Below are positions 11,850-22,926 of a stretch of 64,000 nucleotides of DNA, one piece after another; the stretch's first letter is position 1, and each line of letters starts with the position of its first letter. Source of the stretch: Polytrichum commune (lineage: Eukaryota > Streptophyta > Polytrichopsida > Polytrichales > Polytrichaceae); contig OX485809.1 in NCBI GenBank assembly GCA_950295325.1, positions 2,108,001-2,172,000 on the forward strand, in the 5' to 3' direction. The notes under the pieces are model-generated. The model was not told the origin of the DNA, made no database searches, and saw only the letters and a list, made by a program, of their open reading frames with translations. A program made the position numbers and the translations under genes.

Positions 11850-14383
11850 AAGGCTTAGGCTCTCCGTCAGGCAACATCGTCCTTCCCTCCCCATCAACAC
11901 GCCATACAAAGAGACCCTCCGGCGGGCTCCAGTCTTGTGACGTGCACAACAACTTGTATTGCATGGCGGGGACACCATCGTCACGCACGTAGAACCGAAA
12001 TTGTTGTGCCTTCGTATGTCCGATCAATCGGTGAGCTCCGCTTCGAATATACGGTTCTATAAATGCCTTGAAGTCTGGAACCTCCTCGATCATATGGGGG
12101 ATGATGGGAATGTTCTCCAAATCCATGTACGACTTCATCAACAATGGGATTGTTGGAAAATCCTCCTCGCGCAACTTCATGCTCCACCGCCCAAAAGATG
12201 CATCGATATCGTCGTGCGTGTGGCCTACCAATAGAAAGGACACAAAAACCTCCTTGAAAATGCCTTTCGCAACCAACAACGACCAATATGCAAAAATATA
12301 TCTACTTTTATTGTCCTTCGCACAATTGTCCAATTGGACACGCAGAGTTGGGGGCAAATTCTTGGCAATCACATCTTCACTTGGTGGCTCCGGCAAGGAG
12401 TGCACGCATACATCTCTTCCATCCAAGACCGCTTCATATAGAGGTGTTGATCCCGAGTTTTCAAATAACAATCTTGATGCATAGGACGGCGGTTTCTCCA
12501 AATCACGTAAAAGCTTTGCAAATGACCCTATCGTGTGGTTTGAATCCGCCGGATACAAATCAAGAGCATAATGAGCATACTTAACATCACCATGTCCATG
12601 TGCAATCATCCCTGTAAAGCCAACCCAATGGTTTAATATTCAACTATAACACCAAAAAATTCACATGGTGTACATCTATGGCCCCAAGTACAAACCTAAA
12701 GCACAAATTTGTGTTTAGGTAATGCAATGCAATTGTTATCGAAATCACCTGTAACCAATACAGAAAGCTTAAAAAGGCCGTCCATGGCTTTGATTCGATT
12801 TGCAAAACATGGTGAAGTTGTTTTGGCATGGTCCATTTTGTCATGGATGATTGTAAGGACCTCCAAAGGCCTAGAGATGGACAAAGCTCTATTTGTGTAG
12901 TAATCATTACGGTGTGCCTCTTCCATGTTCACATGCTTGAAATAGTTCATTTGATGTGCGGCATAGGACTCTGTCCCCATCGTATGTGCATCTCGAAGGC
13001 GTTTCAACTTCTCGCATTTGGAACAACGGGCAAATTTGTCGCCTCGTCTTTTTGTGATGTATTCGCTAAAGTGAGATTTTTTTATTGCACTCAATTTCGA
13101 CAACGAAATAGGGTCCAACCCAGCCTTCTCGCCAACTGCGTTTACGTCCAACAATATGTCTTTCCATTTCGTGCCTGTAGGAAGAACCTTCTCCACAACC
13201 TTTTCACCGGTTGTGAGTGTGCGTGTTTTGTGCGGCATTGCATCGGCAAGGGGGACAATGATGGTTGCCAGAGTGGCGGTTGCTTGTCTCGTTGCTTCCC
13301 TTGGTTTCTTTAAGCCCGTATTCCCATGGTGACGGGACCGGCGGCCTTCCTTGGCATACGCGGCTTGTCTATAAAATTCCGCTTTCGACACACCGTGAAT
13401 AATGTACCATGCGGTACAACACACGTCTATGCTCTCAAGGGTGATGACCTTGCGACCCGCTCCGTTCACATGTATCGCCCTATGGACATCAAGTTTTTTG
13501 GTGGATCTTAGACGGAAATCACCAAGCCACATTTCTTCACGGATGGCCTTCAATTTATCTCTTGGGAACAATTGGCAACAACGATGTACACAACAATCCT
13601 TTGTGGCAACTTCTCTAATGGACTCCTCATAAAGCAACCTTTGACGTTTACACTCATTTGCAGACGTAGTAGGACGTGCCAATGTATCGTACTTCCATAG
13701 GCCTTTGCGTGGCCGAATGTTTGTTTGGAGCTCCTCTTGGATTTGGATGTGTCGTCGCTCATGCTCATGCAAATTAACCCCATCAATTGTCACATTCCTC
13801 AACGGCCACCTTCGCAACGAGAACCTATGAGTTGGATTCACTTCGGAATGTACGAGTGATTCCAGTATAACAACTCCAACGTCCTCGGTGCCAAGGGGGT
13901 TTTCATCAATGCAATCTTGTGGATGTGTGTTACGACAAATACCCTCCGCCACAGCAACTCCACTGTCATTAACAAGTACTACATCCAAATTCACCCATGA
14001 AGCTCGTGAAAGCCCTGCACATTCCACAATGGGGCAAGAAGGGGCAGATGGCGAAGGACTCCCCAAGTCACCTTCATCTGCACTGTCATCAAAACTATCC
14101 TCCCCAACAATGTCTAGCTCATCCCCAGACGTAGATTGGGTGTTGCCCATGTCGTCAGAGAAGGAATCCCCTCTTCCACCAACTCCCTCCATTGCGCCTA
14201 CACACATGCACATGAAACCTCAACACACATGGAAAGAATGTAAGGGTCCAAAAGAATCAAATATCGGAAAATGCAAGACACCATGATCAATGGGGACACC
14301 GAGGATTTCCAACACAACTACAATGTGAACTCCCAACACTGTGTGCAAGTCCAAAACAAGTTCCAGAAATTATTTTGGTGCGG

Positions 14384-15545
14384 GTTTGGGTCGACCGGCC
14401 CAAACCTCATAAGGGTCGGACTGAACCCCTAACACACTGGGGTAGGGGTTTGAGTCGACCGACCCAAACCTCACAAGGGTACATCCACCCACACCAGGTA
14501 GGGGTTTGGGTCGGTCGACCCAAACCTGATAAGGGTCAGGAAAAAACCCTAACACACTGGGGTAGGGGTTTGGGTCGACCGACCCAAACCTCACAAGGGT
14601 GTATCCACCCACACCAGGTAGGGGTTTGGGTCGGTCGACCCAAACCTGATAAGGGTCAGGAAAAAACCCTAACACACTGGGGTAGGGGTTTGGGTCGACC
14701 GACCCAAACCTCACAAGGGTACATTCACCCACATCAGGTAGTGGTTTGGGTCGGTCGACCCAAACCTGACAAGGGTCAGAAAAAAAAACCCTAACACACT
14801 GGGGTAGGGGTTTGGGTCGACCGACCCAAACCTCACAAGGGTACATCCACCCACACCAGGTAGGGGTTTGGATCGGTCGACCCAAACCTGATAAGGGTCA
14901 GGAAAAAACCCTAACACACTGGGGTAGGGGTTTGGGTCGGTCGACCCAAACCTGATAAGGGTCAGGAAAAAACCCTAACACACTAGGGTAGGGGTTTGGG
15001 TCGACGGACCCAAACCTGGTAGTGGTTTGGGTCGGTCGACCCAAACCTAACAAGGGTCAGAAAAAAAACCCTAACACACTGGGGTAGGGGTTTGGGTCGA
15101 CCGACCCAAACCTCACAAGGGTACATCCACCCACACCACGTAGGGGTTTGGGTCGGTCGACCCAAACCTGATAAAGGTCAGGAAAAAACCCTAACACACT
15201 GGTGGTAGGGGTTTGGGTCGACCGACCCAAACCTCACAAGAGTACATCCACCCACACCATGTAGTGGTTTGGGTCGGTCGACCCAAACCTGATAAGGGTC
15301 AGGAAAAAAACCCTAAGACACTGGGGTAGGGGTTTGGGTCGACCGACCCAAACCTCACAAGGGTCAGACATAAACCCTAACACACTAATGGACAGGTTTG
15401 GGTCGGTCGACCCAAACTTGATAAGGGTTAGACAAAAACCCTAACACACTGGGGTTGGGGTTTGGGTCGACCGACCCAAACCTGTTAAGGGTCAGACATA
15501 AACCTTAACACACTAGTGGACAGGTTTGGGTCGGTCGACCCAAAC
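14384..15545. repeat. Array of about 22 22-bp palindromes with alternating AC and GT centres
   Basis: Copies start at 14384, 14448, 14504, 14568, 14624, 14688, 14744, 14810, 14866, 14930, 14994, 15025, 15090, 15146, 15211, 15267, 15332, 15396, 15460 and 15524, with point variants. The centre dinucleotide mostly alternates AC, GT, AC, GT. Because AC and GT are reverse complements, neighbouring palindromes point in opposite directions. Linkers alternate between two types (ACATCCACCCACACCAGG and GATAAGGGTCAGGAAAAAAC). The array lies upstream of the copy 2 transposase, the same place as in copy 1, but its linkers and period differ. Confidence 0.95.
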
Positions 15546-15850
15546 CTCATAGGGTCAGACTCAAAACCCGCCAACACTAGTGTAAAGGTGAAGGTTCGCC
15601 CAAGTACACCACAAAATCCGGCGTATAATGCGGCGGATATTGCGTGGTGTGTTGAATTTGAGCTCATTGCAAAGTTCACGGTGGGCTTGCATGCTGTGGA
15701 TAGGTGCTCATGAACTTGCATGCTATGGATAAGTGCTCATGAACGGCAGCATGCACGAACCTTGAAGTACAACTCCTACTAAGAGTTCTCTCTACGAATT
15801 CGACAGCGGGAGAAGAGAAAAAAAGGACCGACTTTTGGGGGGTGCGCCCC

Positions 15851-15856
15851 TTTATA
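15851..15856 (-). promoter_or_regulatory. TATA box of transposon copy 2
   Basis: TATAAA on the minus strand in GGATAGTATAAAGGG, equivalent to 4058-4063 in copy 1. Confidence 0.6.
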
Positions 15857-16283
15857 CTATCCACCTCCGCTTCCCAGACTTAGTCATTGGATGCCTTCCC
15901 CGCCTTCTTCTCTTGCAGAGGTTATTTCAAACCTCCTGACAGAATTCCCCGTTTTCTGTTTATAGTAGAAAAATGCGCATCTATCAATGCCCCTCTGATA
16001 GCCCAGCCGTCATATGACTTAGTCTATGTTATTTAATCTATTTGTTTTGTTTTGTATGGATATGACATACACCATTGGGAGGAAGGGTGGCGGCCACATT
16101 AATTTTTTCAAGTATCATCAAGGTATATTTTAACCAATATGTAGACCCAAACACAACTCCATTCAATGCTTTCAAGTGTAAACCTATTTAGGTGGGGTTT
16201 GGGCCATTTGGAGGCTGCAATTATGAGAGAGTTTCCAAGGCTTGAGGCCATTGTCATGATGAATAGAATTATTTATTTGTATA

Positions 16284-17010
16284 ACATATTAACATGATCA
16301 AGATTGTATTTACTATGACCTTCCGATTAGACTCTTCTTCATATTATGCAAACAATATCTGTTATATCTTCCTCCATTATCTAATACACGTGGAGAGAAC
16401 AATGAATAACAACATGATGTTGTGCTTCTCCGATTTACTTTTACATGACATTCCATGTATTAAATACATCATGAACGATGGTCTATTAGCGACTAATATG
16501 TGATTTCCTAAAGTGAGCGAAACATCCAAAGTTGGACCCCTAGCCCCTATTAACATCCACAATATTTCATGTTATTTGAATAAACACACGACCAATCAAT
16601 ATATCGCGTTTAAACGTCTCAAATAACAAATTAACATAATCAACATCGTCTTCACTATAACCTTCCTATAAGACTCTTCTCACGAGTAAGACAATGTTAT
16701 ACATTGACATTGGATAGATTAATATGTTATAACCCTATCTCCTATCTCCTAAACCCTAAACCCTAAACCCTAAACACCAAATGTAGTTGTGGTTCACTGA
16801 TGCCCCCATATACAAACAACATCTATTTTATCTTGCGCCATCATCTAATATACATGGAAGGAACAGGGAATAACAACATGATTGCTTGAATGGCTTCATT
16901 TGATGTTGTGCTTATCCCATTTACTCTTATATCACAATCTATATATTAAATATATCATGAACCATGATTTATTGGCGACTATGTGATTCGTGAAAGTCAC
17001 GATGTAAGGG
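16284..17010. repeat. Two diverged direct copies of an AT-rich repeat
   Basis: The segment at 16284-16520 (landmarks GACTCTTCTTC, TATCTTCCTCCATTATCTAA, GAACAATGAATAACAACATG, GATGTTGTGCTTCTCC) recurs in the same order at about 16620-17000. The second copy is interrupted by extra sequence that includes the telomere-like tract. No coding is seen. Bases 17011-17573 hold nothing I recognise. Confidence 0.7.
16749..16776 (-). repeat. Interstitial telomere-like repeat (CCCTAAA)
   Basis: Nearly four CCCTAAA units ending CCCTAAACACC, the same ending as at 2034-2068. It lies inside the second copy of the AT-rich repeat. Confidence 0.9.
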
Positions 17011-17573
17011 ATGTACTTAAAACTTGAGCATGTTCGCATTTTCAAATAAGGATCGTGCATTTCAAAACCCTTGCAAAATGCAGTTGGGGAAGGTATTCAT
17101 TTATTAGGCTCCACACTCAATTATTCTAAATTGTTCCACATGTTAGGGGGTGTGGGTAATCCTTTTTTTTTCATTCAATATCGTGTGAATTGTTGGCATC
17201 ATTGGTAAAGACTAAATGTGAATGGTTACATCGTTAAATATAACGCAATTATATGGTTTTTCTAACATGCTCAAACAAAAGAGAAACCAATGCCTTCAAT
17301 GATTTTGGAAAATTTAGGGTATGGTGTCATGTAAGTAGGGGATAAGTATTAGTTTAGCATAAAGTTTTGTTGTAAGAATGCGCTGGCTATATAAATGGTT
17401 AGTTTTGTAGAATAACACATTTTATGTAGCACCTTAGGGTACTCCATAGTTCTTTTGAAAAAACTAATAAGGGTTTAGAGCAGGGTCCAAAAGAACCTAA
17501 ACCCTAAAATTCGCTAATTTGAGATTTTCTCTTCTCTTAAATTAATATATGGACCACAACAACATAGTGTAAT

Positions 17574-17755
17574 GTTTGGGTCGTCCTACCTAAACCATCT
17601 TCATATGAGATCTTAATTGCGTTCTTGATATGAACACCCGCTTCAAAGTATTTGCATCTTACAACATTCTCCAATGTACGTGCGATTTTATCCATGTTCT
17701 TATATTTGTAACTTTCTCAAAATGCCGAAAAAATCCCAAATTAACGAATATACCG
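17574..17755. repeat. Left member of a direct-repeat pair (about 185 bp)
   Basis: It starts with a degenerate 22-bp palindrome (17574-17595) and continues with CACCCGCTTCAAAGTATTTG, TTACAACATTCTCCAATGT and TTCTCAAAATGCC. The same series in the same orientation is found at 27059-27235. Together they flank the ParB/FCP1-like locus. Confidence 0.75.
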
Positions 17756-18297
17756 ATTAAAACAAATGCAGCCTACAAAATTAGTGACTTAGCCTATAAA
17801 ATTTTGAAAGTGTAGGACAAAGAGCCTATGGACAATTTAAAAACATAGGATATCAACCTATGTGATAAAAAACATTTAGGAAATTTTGCCTAAATTTTTT
17901 TTAAAAGAGAGGATTTTAGCCATTCATCCTTCTTCAAATTGGGAAATTAGTTGGCCTAAGTACATATCTTTAGGCTATATCTTGCAGGAAGAGTAGAGGT
18001 TGAATGAGAACATGGTGAGAACTTTCACCCTTAAACTCATTTGAATTTTAGCAACCTTTCATAACTTATAATCAACTCTTTAAAAAAGACTTGGTTAATC
18101 CTTGGCCTTCAAACGTGGTGAAAGGCTTAGCCAGGTTCAATTCCTGCCAAGGATCCCACTTAGTACTCAAATTTTGATTTTAAAACCTACAACATTAAAA
18201 GATATGAAGGATTTTAACCTACCCCTAAACCTACCGCTAAGGGTTTAGAGTCAAGCGTTAGGATTTAGGTTTTAGGGTTCCATGTAACCCTGTTTCC

Positions 18298-18580
18298 GTG
18301 GGTGCCCTAATCCTGTGGGCACCCTATTCATGCGGTTGGGGGCCAATGCCCGAGGTAAACAAAACCCCAACCGTCGCATTTTTTATTTCTTTTTCTCTCT
18401 CTCTCTCCGCGCCTCGCTTGGAAGCGCCGCCTCTCCTGAAGCGCCGCTTTCGCAAAGCGCCGCGGCAAATCAGGCTTGGTGTAGGCAACCCTTCATTCTC
18501 CCGCGTTCATTGCTTTCTTCTGCATCTTCTTTTCCCTCCTTTCTTTTGCTCTTCAATAGAATAGCCCTTGTGCAATCTTA
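18298..18580 (+). promoter_or_regulatory. GC-rich promoter-like segment upstream of the ParB/FCP1-like locus
   Basis: CT-rich runs (TCTCTCTCTCTCTCCGCGCC) are followed by repeated GAAGCGCCGC/AAGCGCCGC boxes at 18421-18465. The same box type occurs, inverted, at 1190-1215. It is followed by a repetitive leader and a palindrome array, matching the layout at the left end of the window. A promoter role is inferred only from position and composition. Confidence 0.4.
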
Positions 18581-18619
18581 GAAGTTAGGAAGAGTTTTGA
18601 AAGAAACATAAACATACGG

Positions 18620-18975
18620 AGGAAGGTTTTAGAGCGTGAGAGTGAAGGAAGTTAGCAAAAGAGTGTTGAAGAGTATTGGAAAGTGCTGAAGGAAGTTAGT
18701 AGAACATTGTGTAGTAGATAAAGCTTCTGTTTGGGAGGTCCAGGTGTTTGAACTGGAAGTTTTAGGAGTGCTTGTGAAATTCAAGAGTTCTTTAAGAGTA
18801 TCAAGAGTTGTTTGAGAGTTTTCGAAGTCGTTTGAGAGATTTAGTAGTTTTGTGAGGGATTCAGGAGTCGGTTTAGACATTTCGAAGTCTTTTGAGAGGT
18901 TTAGTAGTTGTGTGTGAGATTCAGGAGTTGGTTGAGAGATCCAAGAGCTATTTGAGAGAGTTGATACTTGTTTGA
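18620..18975 (+). repeat. Short degenerate repeats in the leader (AGAGTTGTTTGAGAG theme)
   Basis: Many variants of GAGTTGTTTGAGAGTTT, TTTAGTAGTTTTGTGAG and GATTCAGGAGTCGG follow one another. No long plus-strand ORF covers the stretch. It is a candidate 5' untranslated leader of the locus that starts coding at 19750. Confidence 0.55.
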
Positions 18976-19122
18976 AAGTTTCTCATTGAACTTTCTCACA
19001 GTTTGTTTGATATTGAGAATTATTGGAAGAACAACCTACTCTACTCCAAATTGTCTGCACAACATCTTTGAAAGGTATTGTGTTTTATTTTAACCAATAT
19101 GTGTTTGTAGATTCACGGTGTT

Positions 19123-19158
19123 GTAGCATACACAATGCATAAGCATTGTATATGCTAC
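19123..19158. repeat. 16-bp inverted repeat with 4-base loop
   Basis: Left arm GTAGCATACACAATGC, loop ATAA, right arm the reverse complement with one mismatch. It shares its core with 418-447 and lies just before the palindrome array at 19193. Confidence 0.9.
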
Positions 19159-19192
19159 ATGTCAAGTTTAAAAAATATATTAAAATAATACT

Positions 19193-19463
19193 GTTTGGGG
19201 AGACGACCCAAACACAGCATATTGTTTGGGTCGACCGACCCAAACACAGCCTCTTGTTTGGGTCGACCGACCCAAACACAGCCTATTGTTTGGGTCGACC
19301 GCCCCAAACACAGCCTCTTGTTTGGGTCGACCGACCCAAACATAGCCCCAAACACAGCCCCTTGTTTGGGTCGCTCGACCCAAACACAAAACAAAGCATC
19401 ATGTTTGGGCCGAACGACCCAAATATAACACAAAGCATCATGTTTGGGTCGAACGACCCAAAC
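19193..19463. repeat. Array of eight 22-bp palindromes, centres AC, CT and AA
   Basis: Copies start at 19193 (decayed, 21 bp), 19224, 19256, 19288, 19320 (AC), 19364 (CT), 19403 (AA, decayed) and 19442 (AA). A further copy with a damaged right arm is at 19702-19723, 27 bp before the first coding exon. The linker theme is ACAGCCTCTT. The array sits in the 5' untranslated part or first intron of the downstream gene. Confidence 0.95.
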
Positions 19464-21083
19464 TAAGTCTTCTAATTATAAACTCATAAAGAAATCCATG
19501 ATTTTTGCATCAATATAAAATTCACATCAACCCAAAATAATAATCAATGAATGTATCAAGGAAAAGTATCAAGGAATCCTGCATGTCACAAACAATATAA
19601 AATGCAAATCCACCCAATAATCACAACATTCTTATTATCATTACAAATGATGCTGAAATATATAAATACACAATCCACCTAAACCTATTCATGTCGTAGA
19701 TGTTTGGGTCGAACGACTGAAACTAACTTTGCACATTATTTTCTTACAGATGGCTCCAAAGAAAAGACCCGGCGAAAGGTGGTTCATGCCTGCGCCGGAC
19801 ATGTTGTGGCAGGAGCACGAAACCCCGCAGGATGACTCCTATTCACTTGGGACGGGCTTGTCCTCGCTTGGTCTATTCAAGTAGTCAAAGCCTCAACATA
19901 CAAAATGATTTTTGTTGTCAAGGTGGGAACCGTGGAGAAACACACCTGGGCGACTCTTACGGGATGGGAGGTCGCATCGGTACAGTCTCTTGGAGACTAT
20001 ACCAACGTCATCCTCGAGAACTCGGCTGTGCAAAACGCGCATATGTTCATGCACCAGTTCTCCGAGCCTTTCGACGCACTCTATGCAAGAGAGTCCTGTG
20101 TCGAACCGGAAGTTATCAAGCCGGAGACAATATTTATCGATGGGAGTACATCGAATACCAAGGTCTCAAGCCGGTTCACAAAACTATAACATGCAATAAC
20201 CGTGCTGAACAGGGGCCTGCAAAGCAAAACCAAATCACAGCAACCTGTGAGGCGGAAAGCTCCCACAGAGGAAGGAGCAGGGTCGTCAAGACCTCAATCG
20301 GTAAGGATGCCGCTACCAGTACCGGCTGACTCGCGTAGGACCACTCCCTCCCAAACACCTACGAATAGTGAGACCCCTACACCTTCTGGGAGCCGTCAAA
20401 CAACTCCATCCAAGAGGGCGAGAGAGTCATCTGTGATGACTGACGAGCCAGTCTCACCGGAGTTGCGCATGCCGAAGCCCAGCGAAGAGGTGGATGCAGG
20501 GGAGCTGCAGAAAATCGTGAACAATTTCACGACGAAATGCTCCCACTGTTTTTTCATGGGCAGGGATTTCAAGTTCGACGTGAACATCAGCCAGTGCCAT
20601 CTAGCGCCACCGGAGAAGTGTGTCCGGGCAAAGGAGGACGCCTACATTGACTGGATAATCGCGCAGATCGTTTGCGAGCAGTTTAAATACGACAGGCAAA
20701 CGATTGTAGTGATGCCACAGGGTCTCAAGAAAATGCCTACACCTGAAATGTGGCCAACAATTCAGAAGGGCGATTTTTGGCTGATAGACGGCCAACACAG
20801 CATGGAGGCATCCAAGAAAATCCAACTCATGAATGAGTGGGACAATCCCAACAATCAGAAGGAAAAGCTGAAGGTTTGGAAGGCACTGGTGGTGTGGTCT
20901 GATGACGAGACCAAGCTCAGCGACATCTCCCGGTACTTCAATATGGGAAACAAGAAGAGGGCCTACCAAGCTTCCTGGATAAGGAATATCATGGCCTCGC
21001 GGGAGGTGTGGGAGTTCTATGGTAGGCCTCCCAAGGAGAGGGAGAATGTGAAGGACAAGAATCCCAAGTGGGAGGTGAGTATT

Positions 21084-21346
21084 GTTTGGGTCGACCGACC
21101 CAAACTCCTGGTGCAGCCATGTTTATTTAGTTTGGGTCGATCGACCCAAACAACTGTTGCAGTCTTGTGTTTTTTTTAGTTTGGGTCGATCGACCCAAAC
21201 AACTGTTGCAGTCTTGTGTTTTTTTTAGTTTGGGTCGATCGACCCAAACAACTGTTGCAGTCTTGTGTTTTTTTAGTTTGGGTCGATCGACCCAAACAAC
21301 TGTTGCAATCTTGTGTTTTTTTTAGTTTGGGTCGATCGACCCAAAC
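21084..21346. repeat. Intronic array of six 22-bp palindromes, centres AC then AT
   Basis: Starts at 21084 (AC), then 21130, 21179, 21228, 21276 and 21325 (all AT, which makes them perfect palindromes). The spacing is about 49 bp with linker AACTGTTGCAGTCTTGTG. The array lies wholly inside the intron 21075-21436, beginning 10 bp after the donor. Confidence 0.95.
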
Positions 21347-22796
21347 TCTTGTTGTAGATGTTGGTCATGATATGGTTTGGAAATCACATGTACTTATCTA
21401 ACACGCATTCAAATGTTATGTTTTGTTCACGTGCAGAATTTCAAATACCAGATGATCAACAAATTCTCCTCCATTGATAATTCGAGCCACAAGCAGAAGA
21501 AATACAGCGACCTGAAGGGGGAGATTTACTTGATTACAGCATCGGACTCAGTTTGGAGGAAGTGGAAAACCGTGTTTGAAAAACACGAGACGGGGGATTT
21601 GATCGACCCCGACACTGGCGCTTTCTTCAGCCTGGCCTCGCGCTTCAAGCAGATGAAGCCTCTTGTGAGAGAGTTATTTAGAACTCTTCAAGGGCTGTCA
21701 GAGACGGAGGTGGAGAAGGCGGCATCGCACATCCTGCACGTGGCACCCACGGCCAAGAGGTGTTGGGTGCACCCGAAGATTGTCTTCGTAAAGCCCAAAT
21801 CCTTCATTCCTTCATGCTACACCATGAAGGAATGGACGGAGAACAGGAAAAAGAAGACGACTATCGTGCAGGAGCTGCATAAATTGGTGCCAGAGAGGAA
21901 TATTGTCGTGGACGGCGAGGTTCATGATGCTAACTGGAGAGCATTCAAAGATGAATATAAGTTCACCAGTGCCTCCATGGCGGCTCTAATAAGGAAAGCG
22001 GGGGATGACTTCTTGCGGGCCAAGATGGTGAAGGGTGGGAAGAACCGGGCGCTTCCGGATCACACAGCGCGTACGTTCTCGAACTTCATCAAGGAGAAGA
22101 AGATTGTCCAGTTTGAAGGGGACGCTTACTTCAACCTTGTCACCTTCGAGCCTTTGAAAATTCAGGGCTGGCCAGGTCAAGACGCCAGAATGGCGATAAT
22201 GACGAAAGCAAGGGACCGCTTTCCTTTTGGGATGATTGATTTTAGAAATATTCCCGGAAGCTCATTTGAGGGCACAATGAGCACCCCCTTCTACGACCCC
22301 TTCTTAACTAAGTTCGTCGATTATGCAAGCCCTAAGTTCAGGGAGGTAGATATCTGGCTTTAGATAGTCGAGGATAGGAGGGCGGAGCAGGTGTACGAGC
22401 TTGTCCGGAAACTGCAGCTGGAGTATGCAGTGTCCAAGTCTCACTACATCGCCGTACCGGCGGAGGGGGCTTACACGATGTTGAAGGACAAGAAGACCAA
22501 GTTCGTCAACGTCTTGTGTTTGTACTTCGTGTACAAAGCGGAGTTGCTGAAGGTGCCGAACCACCCTATATCCCGGATGGACAAACTCTTCCAAGTTCCA
22601 GAAGGGTTGGGTGCCAACAAGTGCCTCTACGACGAGGCTAAATACGCGAACTATCCTGCAGATGAGCTGCGGATGGAATTTTACATGAGAATGATGAGGA
22701 CGCTGACGAGGAGAGGGGACTGCATCTTCAACGTCTTCGGAGGCTCAAAACCTGTCTATGCTGCTATGGTAAGTGACTTTCTATAGCTCGTAAGCA

Positions 22797-22926
22797 GTTT
22801 GGGTCGATCGACCCAAACTAGGCTCTTTGCAGGTTTGGGTCGACCGGCCCAAACTAGGCTCTTTGCAGGTTTGGGTCGACCGACCCAAACTAGGCTCTTT
22901 GCAGGTTTGGGTCGACCGGCCCAAAC
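22797..22926. repeat. Intronic array of four 22-bp palindromes, centres AT and AC
   Basis: Starts at 22797 (AT), 22833, 22869 and 22905, spaced 36 bp. Two carry CGGCCC in the right arm. All lie in the intron 22769-23000, soon after the donor, as in the preceding intron. Confidence 0.95.

Larger units (their letters stand above)
9897..14213 (-). pseudogene. Transposase-like pseudogene, DUF7869-type (copy 2)
   Basis: Homologous along its length to the gene at 5596-8664. Exon 1 is 14213-12749 and exon 2 begins at 12611, with the intron at the same place (137 bp). It retains the motif LDNCAKDNKSRY (near 12309-12331) that is shortened in copy 1, and GHTHDDIDASFGRWS. It is broken in two ways. A solo LTR (10627-11849) interrupts the frame after LPDGEPKP. 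In addition, a TAA at 10149-10151 replaces the CAA (Gln) seen in copy 1 at 8410-8412, so the last roughly 85 codons would be lost. The original stop is still visible at 9897-9899. Confidence 0.85.
9439..16280 (-). mobile_element. Right arm of giant inverted repeat: transposon copy 2 (minus orientation)
   Basis: Reverse-complement counterpart of 3647-9121, longer because of an inserted 1223-bp solo LTR and a different palindrome array. On the minus strand the order is 5' region (16280 inwards), TATA box (15856-15851), leader, palindrome array (15545-14384), transposase-like pseudogene (14213-9897) and 3' tail to 9439. Divergence is clear but moderate at both DNA and protein level, so the arms are not a recent perfect duplication. 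Confidence 0.85.

Noticed and set aside
18100-18175. tRNA gene or tRNA-derived SINE (GGTTCAATTCC matches a B box)
   Set aside because: No convincing A box or cloverleaf arms could be laid out around it, and no second copy was seen in the window.
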